Below, piece by piece: positions 1-6,425 of a stretch of DNA of 10,084 nt. Location: NCBI GenBank assembly GCA_039933775.1, contig JBDTNK010000071.1, positions 1 through 10,084 of the forward strand, read 5' to 3'. This DNA comes from JBDTNK01 sp039933775. Lineage in GTDB: Bacteria; Chloroflexota; Limnocylindria; QHBO01. Under the pieces are notes generated by a model. It was not told where the DNA came from, did not search any database, and was given only the letters and a program-made list of their open reading frames with translations. Each line of letters begins with the position of its first letter. Within the stretch, counting starts at the first letter, position 1. Position numbers and translations under genes: made by a program.

Positions 1-861
1 CAACGTCTCGAGTGCGGCATCGTCTTCGGCCGATTCCTGCAGCAGACCGATCACCCGGCTCAAGCCCAGCTCCTCGTACGCGGCGAGCAGCTCCTGGCGA
101 GCGGCGCCGGCGGCGCGCCAGGCGGGCGTACCCCACCACACGTGGACCGAGATGCTCAGTGAGTCGGGCTCGCGGCCGATCTCCTCGCACCGGCCGCGGA
201 TGATCGGCAGGGCCTCGCGCAGCTCTTCGGGCGAGAGGCCGTCCAGGTTCAGCTCGTCGGCGTAGCGTGCCGCCAGGCGCCAGGTCACGTTCGGGCCATT
301 GCCGCCGACCATGATCGGCATCCCGGTCTCCTGGACCGGCTTCGGGACGTTGATCGCGTCGTGGACCGAGGCGTACTCGCCGTCGTAGCGCGCGCGCATC
401 GTGCGACCCGGCTCGAACATGCGGCTGATCACCTCGAGCGCGTCGTGGAGCATCGCCAGACGCACCTTCGTCTCGGGGAAGCCGTAGCCGTACGCGTTCC
501 ACTCCTCGCGCTTCCAGCCGGCGCCGATCCCCAGCTCGAAGCGCCCGCCGCTGATCGTGTCGAGCGTCGAGGCCATCTTGGCGGTGAGCGCCGGGTTGCG
601 GAAGCCATTGCAGATCACGATGTGGCCCAACCGCACGCGCTCGGTCAGCGCTGCGAGCGCGCTCAACGATGTGAACGACTCGAAGGTGATCTCGTCGGTG
701 GGCTTCGGAGTGGTGTGGACATGGTCGAAGAGCCAGACCGATTCGAACCCCAGCCGCTCGGCCTGCTGGGCCACGGCCACGGTCCGCGACCACGCCCGCG
801 GCGACTCCCAGCCGTTGTACTCCCCCGTCCAGCCCTGCGGGGCGATGATGCCAACCTTCAC
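1..861 (-). CDS. Luciferase-like monooxygenase family oxidoreductase, probably F420-dependent (3' end beyond window)
   Basis: The visible 287 residues start MKVGIIAPQGW and contain the pattern of luciferase-like (LLM class) flavin/F420 oxidoreductases. An early strand is followed by AERLGFESVWLFDHV (about residues 34-48), then LTERVRLGHIV, then the very typical ISGGRFELGIGAGWKREEW (about 103-121), and MPIMVGGNGPNVTWRLAARYAD (about 182-203). The family forms TIM barrels that oxidise or reduce diverse substrates using FMN or F420; the GAGW region lies near the cofactor pocket. The substrate cannot be told. The start is the GTG at 861: an AGGAGG Shine-Dalgarno (871-876) lies 9 nt upstream and the protein's first beta strand begins there. 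It begins 18 bp after the purA stop on the same strand, so it is probably cotranscribed with purA. The C-terminus lies outside the window. F420 rather than FMN is inferred from overall resemblance to F420 subfamilies. Confidence 0.9.
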   Translation of the reverse strand, partial: MKVGIIAPQGWTGEYNGWESPRAWSRTVAVAQQAERLGFESVWLFDHVHTTPKPTDEITFESFTSLSALAALTERVRLGHIVICNGFRNPALTAKMASTLDTISGGRFELGIGAGWKREEWNAYGYGFPETKVRLAMLHDALEVISRMFEPGRTMRARYDGEYASVHDAINVPKPVQETGMPIMVGGNGPNVTWRLAARYADELNLDGLSPEELREALPIIRGRCEEIGREPDSLSISVHVWWGTPAWRAAGAARQELLAAYEELGLSRVIGLLQESAEDDAALETL

Positions 862-879
862 GCGCGCACTCCTCCTCAG

Positions 880-2193
880 CTACCGGATGATCATCTGCGC
901 GCGTTCGGGGCCCACGCTGACGTACGAGATCGCCACGCCGGCCAGCGCCTCGAGCCGATCGACGTAGGCACGCGCGGCAGCCGGCAGCTCGCTCCAGGCG
1001 CGGCAGGCGGTCGTATCGGTCTGCCAGCCTTCGAAATCCTCGTAGCACGGTTCCAGCCGTTCGAAGACCGATGTCGATGCCGGCATCGTCGTCCATTCGC
1101 GACCGGTCTGCGGATCGCGGTAGGCATACGCGATGCGCACGCGGTCGAAGCCGTCCAGCACATCGAGCTTCGTGAGCGCGATGCCGGAGTAGCCGGCCAG
1201 GCGCGCGCTGAAGCGCACCGCCACCGCGTCATACCAGCCGCAGCGTCGCGCGCGGCCGGTCGAGGTCCCGTATTCCGCGCCGCGCTCGCGCAGCGCCTCG
1301 CCGTCGGCGTCGTCGAGCTCGGTGGGCAGCGGCCCGGCGCCGACGGCGGTGGTGTACGCCTTCACCACGCCGAGCACCTGGTCGATCTTCACCGCCGGAA
1401 GCCCCGCGCCCAGGCTCGCTCCGCCGGGGATCGGGCTGGAGCTGGTGACATAGGGGTAGATGCCCCAATCGAGGTCGCGCATCGTGCCGAGCTGTCCTTC
1501 GAGCAGGATCCGATCGCCGGCATCCAGTGCCTCGTCGACCAGCTGCTGCCCGTCGACGATGTGCGGGGCGAGGCGCTCACCGGCCGCCAGGTACGCATCG
1601 CTGATGCGCGCCTCGTCCGTCGCCTCCGCGATGAGCGCGCGCAGGTCGTCGTCGGCGCCGCCGCTCGCCACGAAGCCCTCGACCGCGCGACGCACGCGAG
1701 GCAGCGCCTTCGCCAGGCGCGCGCGGAACGTGTCCGGCTCGGTCAGGTCGATCACGCGCAGCCCGCGCCGCGCCACCTTGTCGACGTAGGCCGGGCCGAT
1801 CCCGCGCGACGTGGTCCCAAGCTTCGCGATGCCCCGCTCGCGCTCCTCGAGCTGGTCGAAGAGGACGTGGTACGGCATGACCAGGTGGGCGCGATCGCTG
1901 ATGAACAGGTTCGCGGCATCGAAGCCGACGTCGCGCAGGCCGTCGAGCTCGGCGAGCAGCGCAGGCGGATTGATCACGACCCCGTTTCCCAGCAGGTTGC
2001 GGGTCTGGGGATAGAAGATGCCCGATGGGATCAGGTGCAGCTTGAAGTGGCCATGCGGGTTGACCACCGTGTGTCCCGCGTTGTTGCCACCGCCGTAGCG
2101 GATGACGAGATCCGCATCGGTCGCCAGGTAGTCGACCACGCGACCCTTGCCTTCATCGCCCCACTGGGCACCGACGACCGCGATGACGGACAT
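880..2193 (-). CDS. purA: Adenylosuccinate synthetase
   Basis: Catalyses GTP-dependent joining of IMP and aspartate to adenylosuccinate, the first committed step from IMP to AMP, in the cytosol. The 437-residue protein has the N-terminal loop GAQWGDEGKG with Asp13 and the NNAGHT motif with His41, which match the numbering of the two E. coli catalytic residues when the ATG at 2193 is used. A GTG at 2208 would add five residues and has no better ribosome site. Further motifs: GTTSRGIGPAY (IMP loop), YPYVTSSSP, KAYTTAVGAGPLPTE, TSTGRARRCGW (aspartate and nucleotide loop) and ALTKLDVLDG (guanine recognition). It departs from the common form at EGQLGT, where most enzymes have EGAQGT, and at YTTA, where most have YTTR. 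It follows the zinc-ribbon gene, separated by a hairpin; a weak TAGGAT hexamer (2233-2238) could be its -10. Confidence 0.97.
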   Translation of the reverse strand: MSVIAVVGAQWGDEGKGRVVDYLATDADLVIRYGGGNNAGHTVVNPHGHFKLHLIPSGIFYPQTRNLLGNGVVINPPALLAELDGLRDVGFDAANLFISDRAHLVMPYHVLFDQLEERERGIAKLGTTSRGIGPAYVDKVARRGLRVIDLTEPDTFRARLAKALPRVRRAVEGFVASGGADDDLRALIAEATDEARISDAYLAAGERLAPHIVDGQQLVDEALDAGDRILLEGQLGTMRDLDWGIYPYVTSSSPIPGGASLGAGLPAVKIDQVLGVVKAYTTAVGAGPLPTELDDADGEALRERGAEYGTSTGRARRCGWYDAVAVRFSARLAGYSGIALTKLDVLDGFDRVRIAYAYRDPQTGREWTTMPASTSVFERLEPCYEDFEGWQTDTTACRAWSELPAAARAYVDRLEALAGVAISYVSVGPERAQMIIR

Positions 2194-2258
2194 GGCGAGC
2201 GAGGGCACCTGTGCTGCGGGCGGGAAGGCCTCATCCTAGCGTGCCGCCGCGAGACGCA

Positions 2259-2288
2259 CGAACGCCGCCCGGCTGTGGGCGGCGTTCG
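2259..2288 (-). terminator. Strong hairpin between the zinc-ribbon gene and purA
   Basis: A perfect 12-bp inverted repeat (CGAACGCCGCCC and GGGCGGCGTTCG) surrounds a 6-nt loop. It lies 28 nt after the zinc-ribbon stop codon on the minus strand. No T-tract follows on either strand, so this is either a U-less terminator, as is often proposed in high-GC bacteria, or a hairpin that protects the 3' end. It would partly separate purA from upstream transcription. Confidence 0.6.
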
Positions 2289-2316
2289 CATCGGTCTTCG
2301 GTTCAGAGCTCGTCGG

Positions 2317-2622
2317 TCAGGCCCGGGCGCGCACCTTGTCGAAGCAGTTGCTGCAATAGACCGGCCGATCGTTCCGCGGCAGGAATGGCACAAGTGCCTG
2401 CCCACCACATTCGGCACAGACGGCGGCATGCATCTCGCGCTGCCCTCCGTTCCCTCCAGAGCCGATTCCGAGCGCCCGGTTCTGCTTGGCGATGGCGCGG
2501 CAGCTCTGGCATCGCTGGGGCTCGTTGACGAGTCCCTTCTCCGCGTAAAACTGCTGCTCGCCTGCAGAAAAGACGAAGTCCATCCCGCAGTCTCGGCAGC
2601 GGATGGTCTTGTCTGCGTACAC
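2317..2622 (-). CDS. Small protein with two CxxC zinc ribbons
   Basis: The 101-residue protein has two cysteine modules. The first is CRDCG (Cys9, Cys12) with CQSC (Cys38, Cys41), and in between FVFSAGEQQFYAEKGL, typical of the zf-trcl family of probable zinc ribbons. The second is CAECG (Cys69, Cys72) with YCSNCF (Cys90, Cys93), linked by ALVPFLPRNDRPVYC. A glycine-rich linker (about 52-61) joins them. The family is widespread and has no firm function; zinc binding and contact with nucleic acid or protein are inference. I chose the GTG at 2622 because a perfect AGGAGG (2633-2638) lies 10 nt upstream and related proteins as I recall them begin just before the DKT-x-x-C-x-x-C segment. An in-frame ATG at 2694 would add 24 glycine-rich residues with no ribosome site. 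It lies between dnaB and purA on the same strand. Confidence 0.85.
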   Translation of the reverse strand: MYADKTIRCRDCGMDFVFSAGEQQFYAEKGLVNEPQRCQSCRAIAKQNRALGIGSGGNGGQREMHAAVCAECGGQALVPFLPRNDRPVYCSNCFDKVRARA

Positions 2623-2750
2623 CCTTCCCCAACCTCCTGTGTCGCCGCCGGATCCATTCGATCCGATGTGCTCGAGGTCGCGGGGTGCAGCCATCACATT
2701 GGCGGCCTGTGGCTTCGGGCGCAGCAGATGGACCGGACGATTGAGCGGCG

Positions 2751-2779
2751 ACTATACAACCGGTCTTCCGCGATGTACA
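2751..2779 (-). promoter_or_regulatory. Possible sigma-70 promoter for the zinc-ribbon gene
   Basis: On the minus strand, TGTACA (2774-2779, four of six matches to TTGACA) is followed by a 17-bp spacer and TATAGT (2751-2756, five of six matches to TATAAT). Transcription would begin near 2744 and leave a leader of about 120 nt before the GTG at 2622. The region is one of the few A+T-richer patches here. This is inferred from sequence only. Confidence 0.4.
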
Positions 2780-2899
2780 GGGTTGTGCGATGCGTTGCCG
2801 GACGCTCGCCTGTCTCGGCCGCAACCTGCGATTCGCGAAGATATCCGCAGGTTCGGAACGCTGGCTTGGACGTGCGGAGCCCTTGAGCCGCCTGCCGGC

Positions 2900-2964
2900 G
2901 ATTCCGTGATGAATCGTTCGGCGGGTAGCGCTGCGTTGCCGGCCGTCTCAGTCAGGTGGGAATG
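2900..2964. repeat. Palindromic repeat unit, copy 1
   Basis: Begins GATTCCGTGATGAAT and aligns without gaps to the unit at 3010-3074, with 40 of 65 positions identical by hand count. The best-conserved parts are the left end (GATTCCGTG), the middle GCGGG and the right segment GGC-GT-TCA. Its own palindrome is degraded: the right end reads GGGAATG instead of the ACGGAATC seen in the other copy. It lies in noncoding DNA between dnaB and the zinc-ribbon gene. Such short palindromic intergenic units resemble REP-type elements, but no matching transposase is in the window. Confidence 0.5.
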
Positions 2965-3009
2965 AAACCGGGCCGCTTCGGATCAGTTGCCCGCCAATCG
3001 ACCCGATTT

Positions 3010-3074
3010 GATTCCGTGCTGGATGCCACCGCGGGCGACTGCGACATCCCGGCTGTTTCATTCACTACGGAATC
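3010..3074. repeat. Palindromic repeat unit, copy 2
   Basis: A 65-bp imperfect palindrome bounded by GATTCCGT (3010-3017) and its exact complement ACGGAATC (3067-3074). Internal arms also pair in part (GCTGGAT with ATTCACT, allowing G-U pairs). It starts exactly 110 bp after the related unit at 2900 and directly abuts the larger repeat that begins at 3075. Transcribed from either strand it would fold into a long hairpin. Its role is unknown. Confidence 0.55.
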
Positions 3075-3315
3075 GCGCGAGGGAGGAGCCGAGCGCCGGC
3101 CGCCGTCACCCGCGTGGCGCTCCTTCGCCGACCCTCGCTTCGAGCGCGGGACGCAGCCCTGGGTCCGAGGGTAGTCACGCTGTGACCAAAACAGCGGCTG
3201 AGCGGCGGCTATGACCCGAATCGACATGGCTCAGCGGCTGAACTTGTCGCCGCATGACCAACCGCCCGGTGAACTCCGTCCCGAGCGCTGTTTCGATCAC
3301 ACGGTGATAACGCGA
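3075..3315. repeat. Long intergenic repeat, copy A (after dnaB)
   Basis: About 241 bp that align, in the same orientation, with 5092-5333. Shared exact blocks occur in the same order: GCGCGAGGGA, GGCGCTCCT, CTCGCTTCGAGCGCGGGA, GCTCAGCGGCTGAAC and GAGCGCTGTTTCG, joined by clearly related but diverged sequence. This copy begins 100 nt past the dnaB stop in the direction of dnaB transcription. A 7-bp stem ACCCTCG/CGAGGGT (3131-3137 with 3167-3173) encloses the conserved core. It could be a mobile noncoding element or a structured RNA; no known riboswitch or T-box motif could be recognised. Confidence 0.65.
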
Positions 3316-3415
3316 CGCGCCGCACGCCACCGAACGCGTCACGAGGCGATACCGCGCGGCAGCGCCGACGCGCTCAAGACGCGCCCGGCGCGCCCGCGGG
3401 CGGCGGCAGCATCGG

Positions 3416-4789
3416 TCAGTAGGCGGAGACCTCGACGTCGCGCGGCGCCATGGTGTAGAAGCGCGTGTTCGCCTTGCGGAAGTTGAGCGAGACCTCGCCG
3501 ATGGGCCCGTTGCGGTGCTTGGCGACCTTGGCCTTCACGACCTCGAACTCCGCCTCGGGGTTCTGGTCGCCCTCGCGGTAGAGGAAGAGGACGATGTCGG
3601 CGTCCTGCTCCAGGCTGCCCGATTCGCGCAGGTCCGAGAGGCGCGGCTCAGCGCTGCCGCGCTGCTCGACGCCACGGGAGAGCTGCGAGAGAGCGATCAC
3701 CGGGACCTTGAGCTCGCGGGCCAGTTCTTTGAGGCCACGGCTGATCTCGCTCACCTCCTGCACGCGGTTGCCGTCGCGCGACGGAGTGGATGCCTGCATC
3801 AGCTGCAGGTAGTCGACGATCACGAGGTCGAGGCCCTTCTGCTCTGCCTCGAGGCGGCGAGCCTTCGTGCGCAGCTCCATGACCGACAGGCCCGGCTGGT
3901 CATCAATCCACAGCGGGGCGTTGTGCATCTCGTTCATGACCTGCGCGATCTTGCTCCAGTCGGTCTCGTCCACGAATCCGGTCTGGAGCGGCCGCGGGTT
4001 GATCCCGCTCTCCGCGCTGAGCAGACGGAGCGCCAGCTGTTCGCGGCTCATCTCGAGGCTGAAGACGGCGACTTTCTTCTCCTCGCGCACCGCGGCGTGC
4101 TGGGCGATGTTCAGGGCGAGGCTCGTCTTTCCGACGCTGGGCCTCGCCGCCAGGATGATGAGGTCCGACGGTTGAAAGCCACCGAGCATCAGGTCCAGCC
4201 CCGACAGGCCCGATGGGATCCCCAGGATCTGGCCCCGATGCTCGTGCAGGTACTCGAGGCGGTCGTACGCCTGGCCGAGCAGCGTGGCGAGCGACTCGAA
4301 GCCGCCCGTCGTGCGGTGCTGGCTGATCTCGAACAGGATCGACTCGGCCCGATCGATCGCGATCTCCGCGTCGTTGGACTCCTCGTAGCCGACCGCCGCG
4401 ATCTTGCCGGCGGCGCTGATGAGATTGCGCAGGACCGATTTACGCTCGACGATCCGCCCGTAATGCTCGACGTGCACCGCCGTCGGCACGGTGTTCATGA
4501 GGCTGGCGAGGTAGGCGGCGCCACCGACCTGGTCGAGCCGATCGCGACGCGCCAGCTCGTCGCCCAGCGTGATCAGGTCGATCGGCTCGCGCTGGCCGTG
4601 CAGCGAGAGCATCGCCTCGAAGATGTCGCCGTGCTGCTGTCGGTAGAAGTCCTGTGGGCGCAGGAAGTCGGCGACGCGCAGGATCGCGTCGCGGTCGACC
4701 AGGATCGAGCCGAGCACGCTCTGCTCCGCCTCGGTCGCCTGCGGCGCCAGCCGGTCAGGACTCTCCGGGGCGCGGGCCATGGTCACCAT
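3416..4789 (-). CDS. dnaB: Replicative DNA helicase DnaB
   Basis: Hexameric helicase that unwinds DNA ahead of the replication fork and loads primase. The 457 residues are normal for the family. An N-terminal helical domain (about 14-120, PQATEAEQSVLGSIL) is followed by a linker and a RecA-like ATPase. Seen there: Walker A AARPSVGKTS (214-223), the SLEMS segment with the presumed catalytic Glu246, Walker B LVIVDYLQ (322-329), VIALSQLSRGVEQR (364-377), DLRESGSLEQDADIV (386-400) and KHRNGP with a likely arginine finger (424-429). No intein interrupts it. The start could be the ATG at 4789 or the one at 4780; neither has a clear ribosome site, and an in-frame stop just upstream rules out longer forms. 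It lies downstream of rplI, a common arrangement. Confidence 0.97.
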   Translation of the reverse strand: MVTMARAPESPDRLAPQATEAEQSVLGSILVDRDAILRVADFLRPQDFYRQQHGDIFEAMLSLHGQREPIDLITLGDELARRDRLDQVGGAAYLASLMNTVPTAVHVEHYGRIVERKSVLRNLISAAGKIAAVGYEESNDAEIAIDRAESILFEISQHRTTGGFESLATLLGQAYDRLEYLHEHRGQILGIPSGLSGLDLMLGGFQPSDLIILAARPSVGKTSLALNIAQHAAVREEKKVAVFSLEMSREQLALRLLSAESGINPRPLQTGFVDETDWSKIAQVMNEMHNAPLWIDDQPGLSVMELRTKARRLEAEQKGLDLVIVDYLQLMQASTPSRDGNRVQEVSEISRGLKELARELKVPVIALSQLSRGVEQRGSAEPRLSDLRESGSLEQDADIVLFLYREGDQNPEAEFEVVKAKVAKHRNGPIGEVSLNFRKANTRFYTMAPRDVEVSAY

Positions 4790-4918
4790 GGGTTCATGCT
4801 CGAGTATCTGTCATCTGCGCGCCGTTCGGCCTCCCTTTGATGTCCCCGCGCTGACGACCGCGGCCGTGCCATCTTCAACGCACAGCCGGCGCAACGGAAC
4901 CGGCTTCTCAACATCGGC

Positions 4919-4927
4919 TGTGGACAA
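4919..4927 (-). promoter_or_regulatory. DnaA-box-like 9-mer upstream of dnaB
   Basis: The minus strand reads TTGTCCACA, which matches the DnaA box form used by high-GC actinobacteria (one base from E. coli TTATCCACA). It lies 130 bp before the dnaB start. Only one good copy is seen, so this is not an origin; chance occurrence is possible. Confidence 0.25.
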
Positions 4928-5091
4928 GCCTCCTGTTTTCGTGGACCCGCTGTGGGCTGGGTTCGTTTCAGGCAAGGGTGGGCACCGACGCGGACGAGTG
5001 TGGGCGCCAGCGCTCACCGCACGGTTATCGAACGCTTACCTGACAGCTCGCATGTCGCGCGAGACGTAGATCGCCTCCCATCAGCGGTGCT

Positions 5092-5333
5092 GCGCGAGGG
5101 AGTTCCCGCGCACCAGCCGCCCCCAACCGCACGGCGCTCCTGTCCTCACCCCTCGCTTCGAGCGCGGGAAGCATCTGGGACCCGCGGCTTGATCACGTTG
5201 CGACCAGAACGCGGGTGAGAGGGCCAATCGGGCCAGATTCCGGGGGCTCAGCGGCTGAACGGGTCACCCGGTGACCCACCGGCCGGTGAGCTCGGTCCGG
5301 AGCGCTGTTTCGGTCACGGGGTGATCACGCAAC
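5092..5333. repeat. Long intergenic repeat, copy B (after rplI)
   Basis: About 242 bp related to 3075-3315, in the same orientation and similarly placed: it starts 85 nt past the rplI stop in the direction of transcription, as the other copy starts 100 nt past dnaB. This copy has its own paired elements: CGCGGG with CCCGCG (5163-5168 and 5180-5185), GGGTCAC-CCG-GTGACCC (5261-5277) and the palindrome ACCGGCCGGT (5278-5287). The 18-nt core CTCGCTTCGAGCGCGGGA is identical in both. Different local stems in the two copies argue that primary sequence blocks, not one fixed fold, are what is shared. Confidence 0.65.
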
Positions 5334-5385
5334 CGCATGGCTGGAGCCGGCGCGATTCTACGAACACTCGCTCGCAGCACGGGAA

Positions 5386-5400
5386 GGGGCCTCACGCCCC
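5386..5400 (-). terminator. Possible terminator after rplI
   Basis: On the minus strand GGGGC-GTGAG-GCCCC forms a short 5-bp GC stem, extendable by one G-T pair, followed by TTCC. It sits 17 nt after the rplI stop codon, the right place for a terminator, but the stem is short and the T-tract minimal. Confidence 0.4.
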
Positions 5401-5417
5401 CGGGGATGCGCCGCCGG

Positions 5418-5861
5418 TCAGGCCGGGACGACGGTCACCTGCACCTGGGCGTCGATGCCGCTGGCGAGGCGCACCGCGACGCGATGGTCGCCCACGGTCT
5501 TGATCGGCACGCGGATCTGGATGTCGTGGCGGTCAATCTCGATCCCCTCCTTCTCGAGGAGCTCCGCGATCTCGCGGTTGGTGACCGAGCCGAAGAGGCG
5601 ATTCTTCTCGCCGGCCTTGACCGCGATCTGCAGCTTCAGCTCATTCAGGCGCGCGGCGAGCGCCTCCGCGACTGCGCGCTCGGTGCGATCACGCTCATCA
5701 CGCGCGCTGCGATGCCGCTCCCAGTTATTCACCGCTCCGAGGTCGGCGATGACGGCAGCCTGCTGCGGCAGGAGGAAGTTGCGGGCGTACCCGGTCTTGA
5801 CGTCCTTCATCTCGCCCTCGCGGCCAAGACCCTTCACGTCGCGCTTGAGGATCACCTTCAT
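5418..5861 (-). CDS. rplI: 50S ribosomal protein L9
   Basis: A structural protein of the large ribosomal subunit that binds 23S rRNA near the base of the L1 stalk. The 147 residues equal the usual length. The N-terminal domain shows the hallmark MKVILKRDVKGLGREGE and VKTGYARNFLLPQ (about 22-34). The central long helix follows (about 45-75, rich in Arg, Glu and Ala). The C-terminal domain has KNRLFGSVTNREIAELL (about 87-103) and ends in a beta-rich tail with HRVAVRL. The start ATG has AAAGGA 10 nt upstream. It begins 63 bp after the DUF1232 gene on the same strand. Unlike the frequent rpsF-ssb-rpsR-rplI arrangement, none of those genes precedes it here. Confidence 0.97.
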   Translation of the reverse strand: MKVILKRDVKGLGREGEMKDVKTGYARNFLLPQQAAVIADLGAVNNWERHRSARDERDRTERAVAEALAARLNELKLQIAVKAGEKNRLFGSVTNREIAELLEKEGIEIDRHDIQIRVPIKTVGDHRVAVRLASGIDAQVQVTVVPA

Positions 5862-5924
5862 TGCGATGCGGTCCTTTCGTGGAGCTGCGTCCTCGCCGCG
5901 CGGCAGCGCCTGGCGGGATGCGTA

Positions 5925-6401
5925 TCAAGCATGGTCACGTGCCACTCGATGGCGACGCCAGTCCGTCAGCGCGCGTCGCACGCCGCCGGGCTCACGCAGG
6001 TCGCCATAGCGCTCGAGCAGCTCGGGCAGATTGTCGCGGATGTCGTCATACCGATGTCCCAGCAGGCCGCGCACGCGCGCGAGATCGGCATCGAGATCGG
6101 CCGTCCCGTTTCGCGCACGCTCGAGGTGGTCGGCGCGCACATCGGCCGGCGCGTTCTGGACGAACAGATCGAGCACCAGCAGCAGGACGGTCAGGTCGTC
6201 CGCCTGCCCGATGATCGGGATGACGTCGGGAATCAGGTCGATGGGAGTTACCACGTATGCCAGTGCCGCACCGAGGAGCGCCTTCAACGAGAGCGGCACG
6301 CGAGGATCGCGCACCAGTCCCCAGACGAGGCGGGCATAGGTCGGAAGCTTCCAGGCCATGCGCGCGAGGCGCACGTATCGCAGACGGCCGGTGGGCAACA
6401 T
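5925..6401 (-). CDS. DUF1232 (YkvA-like) protein
   Basis: The protein is 158 residues from the ATG at 6401. The DUF1232 core is at about 36-81: PLSLKALLGAALAYVVTPID, then LIPDVIPIIGQADDLTVL and a hydrophobic run. The TPIDLIPD segment and the paired acidic residues of ADDL are the signature of this family. The stretch is hydrophobic enough for one or two membrane passes. Function is unknown in general; some relatives are linked to membrane or stress phenotypes. The C-terminal half (82-158) is charged, helical and unremarkable. An in-frame GTG at 6440 would add 13 residues but lies inside the LexA box of the divergent lexA gene, so I prefer the ATG. It has no Shine-Dalgarno; a TATCAT hexamer (minus strand, 6411-6416) a few bases upstream suggests a nearly leaderless transcript. 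Confidence 0.8.
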   Translation of the reverse strand: MLPTGRLRYVRLARMAWKLPTYARLVWGLVRDPRVPLSLKALLGAALAYVVTPIDLIPDVIPIIGQADDLTVLLLVLDLFVQNAPADVRADHLERARNGTADLDADLARVRGLLGHRYDDIRDNLPELLERYGDLREPGGVRRALTDWRRHRVARDHA

Positions 6402-6410
6402 GGGACGCGG

Positions 6411-6416
6411 ATGATA
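6411..6416 (-). promoter_or_regulatory. Possible -10 element of the DUF1232 gene
   Basis: TATCAT on the minus strand matches five of six TATAAT positions. Transcription would start about 4 nt before the ATG at 6401, which fits the missing Shine-Dalgarno. No matching -35 hexamer is present; the LexA box occupies that place, so LexA could also control this gene. Confidence 0.3.
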
Positions 6417-6425
6417 CCAGACGAT

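Larger units (their letters stand above)
2623..3415. other. Long intergenic region between dnaB and the zinc-ribbon gene
   Basis: These 793 bp hold no coding region I can support. Short open frames exist on both strands, but they show no family resemblance, no good ribosome sites and a composition typical of chance frames in high-GC DNA. What is present: a possible minus-strand promoter near 2751-2779, two 65-bp palindromic units at 2900 and 3010, and a 240-bp repeat copy at 3075-3315 that recurs after rplI. The stretch just after the dnaB stop (3340-3412) is very GC-rich with short self-complementary pieces such as GCCCGCGGGC, which may act in termination, but no clean terminator stands out. 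Confidence 0.7.
4790..5417. other. Long intergenic region between rplI and dnaB
   Basis: These 628 bp have no supportable gene. They contain a hairpin just after rplI, a long repeat copy (5092-5333), and about 300 bp before dnaB with one DnaA-box-like 9-mer. A purine-rich AAAGGGAGG on the minus strand (4830-4838) lies too far from the dnaB start to serve it. No good -10/-35 pair for dnaB was found by eye. The separation of rplI and dnaB by this much noncoding DNA is unusual for a pair that is often tightly linked. Confidence 0.7.

Noticed and set aside
1903..1914. GAAC-AG-GTTC within purA as a LexA box
   Set aside because: The half-sites are only 2 bp apart, whereas the true boxes here have 4 bp, and it lies inside a coding region.
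361..2886. An 841-codon open frame on the plus strand antisense to the oxidoreductase, purA and zinc-ribbon genes
   Set aside because: It is Arg/His/Ala-rich with no family features and lies opposite well-recognised genes. Long antisense frames are expected in DNA with high G+C at third codon positions.
3131..3185. T-box or tRNA-like element in the long repeats (CGCGGGA..., TGGGACCCGCGG)
   Set aside because: The resemblance to the T-box antiterminator sequence is partial, differs between the two copies, and no specifier stem or aminoacyl-tRNA synthetase gene follows.
2952..3227. 91-codon minus-strand frame in the gap after dnaB
   Set aside because: It is a translation of the palindromic repeat and its flanks. 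No ribosome site, no known family, low-complexity polar composition.
4797..4838. Six-codon leader peptide (MTDTRA) just before dnaB with a purine-rich AAAGGGAGG upstream
   Set aside because: The purine-rich tract is about 15 nt from that ATG, too far for a good ribosome site, and a six-codon frame is easily due to chance.
3515..4840. 441-codon plus-strand frame antisense to dnaB
   Set aside because: Mirror of dnaB codon structure; composition is Leu/Glu/Arg/Ala-rich without domains, and dnaB is unmistakable.
4779..5069. 96-codon plus-strand frame in the rplI-dnaB gap
   Set aside because: Overlaps the dnaB start on the opposite strand, has no promoter or ribosome site and no recognisable features.
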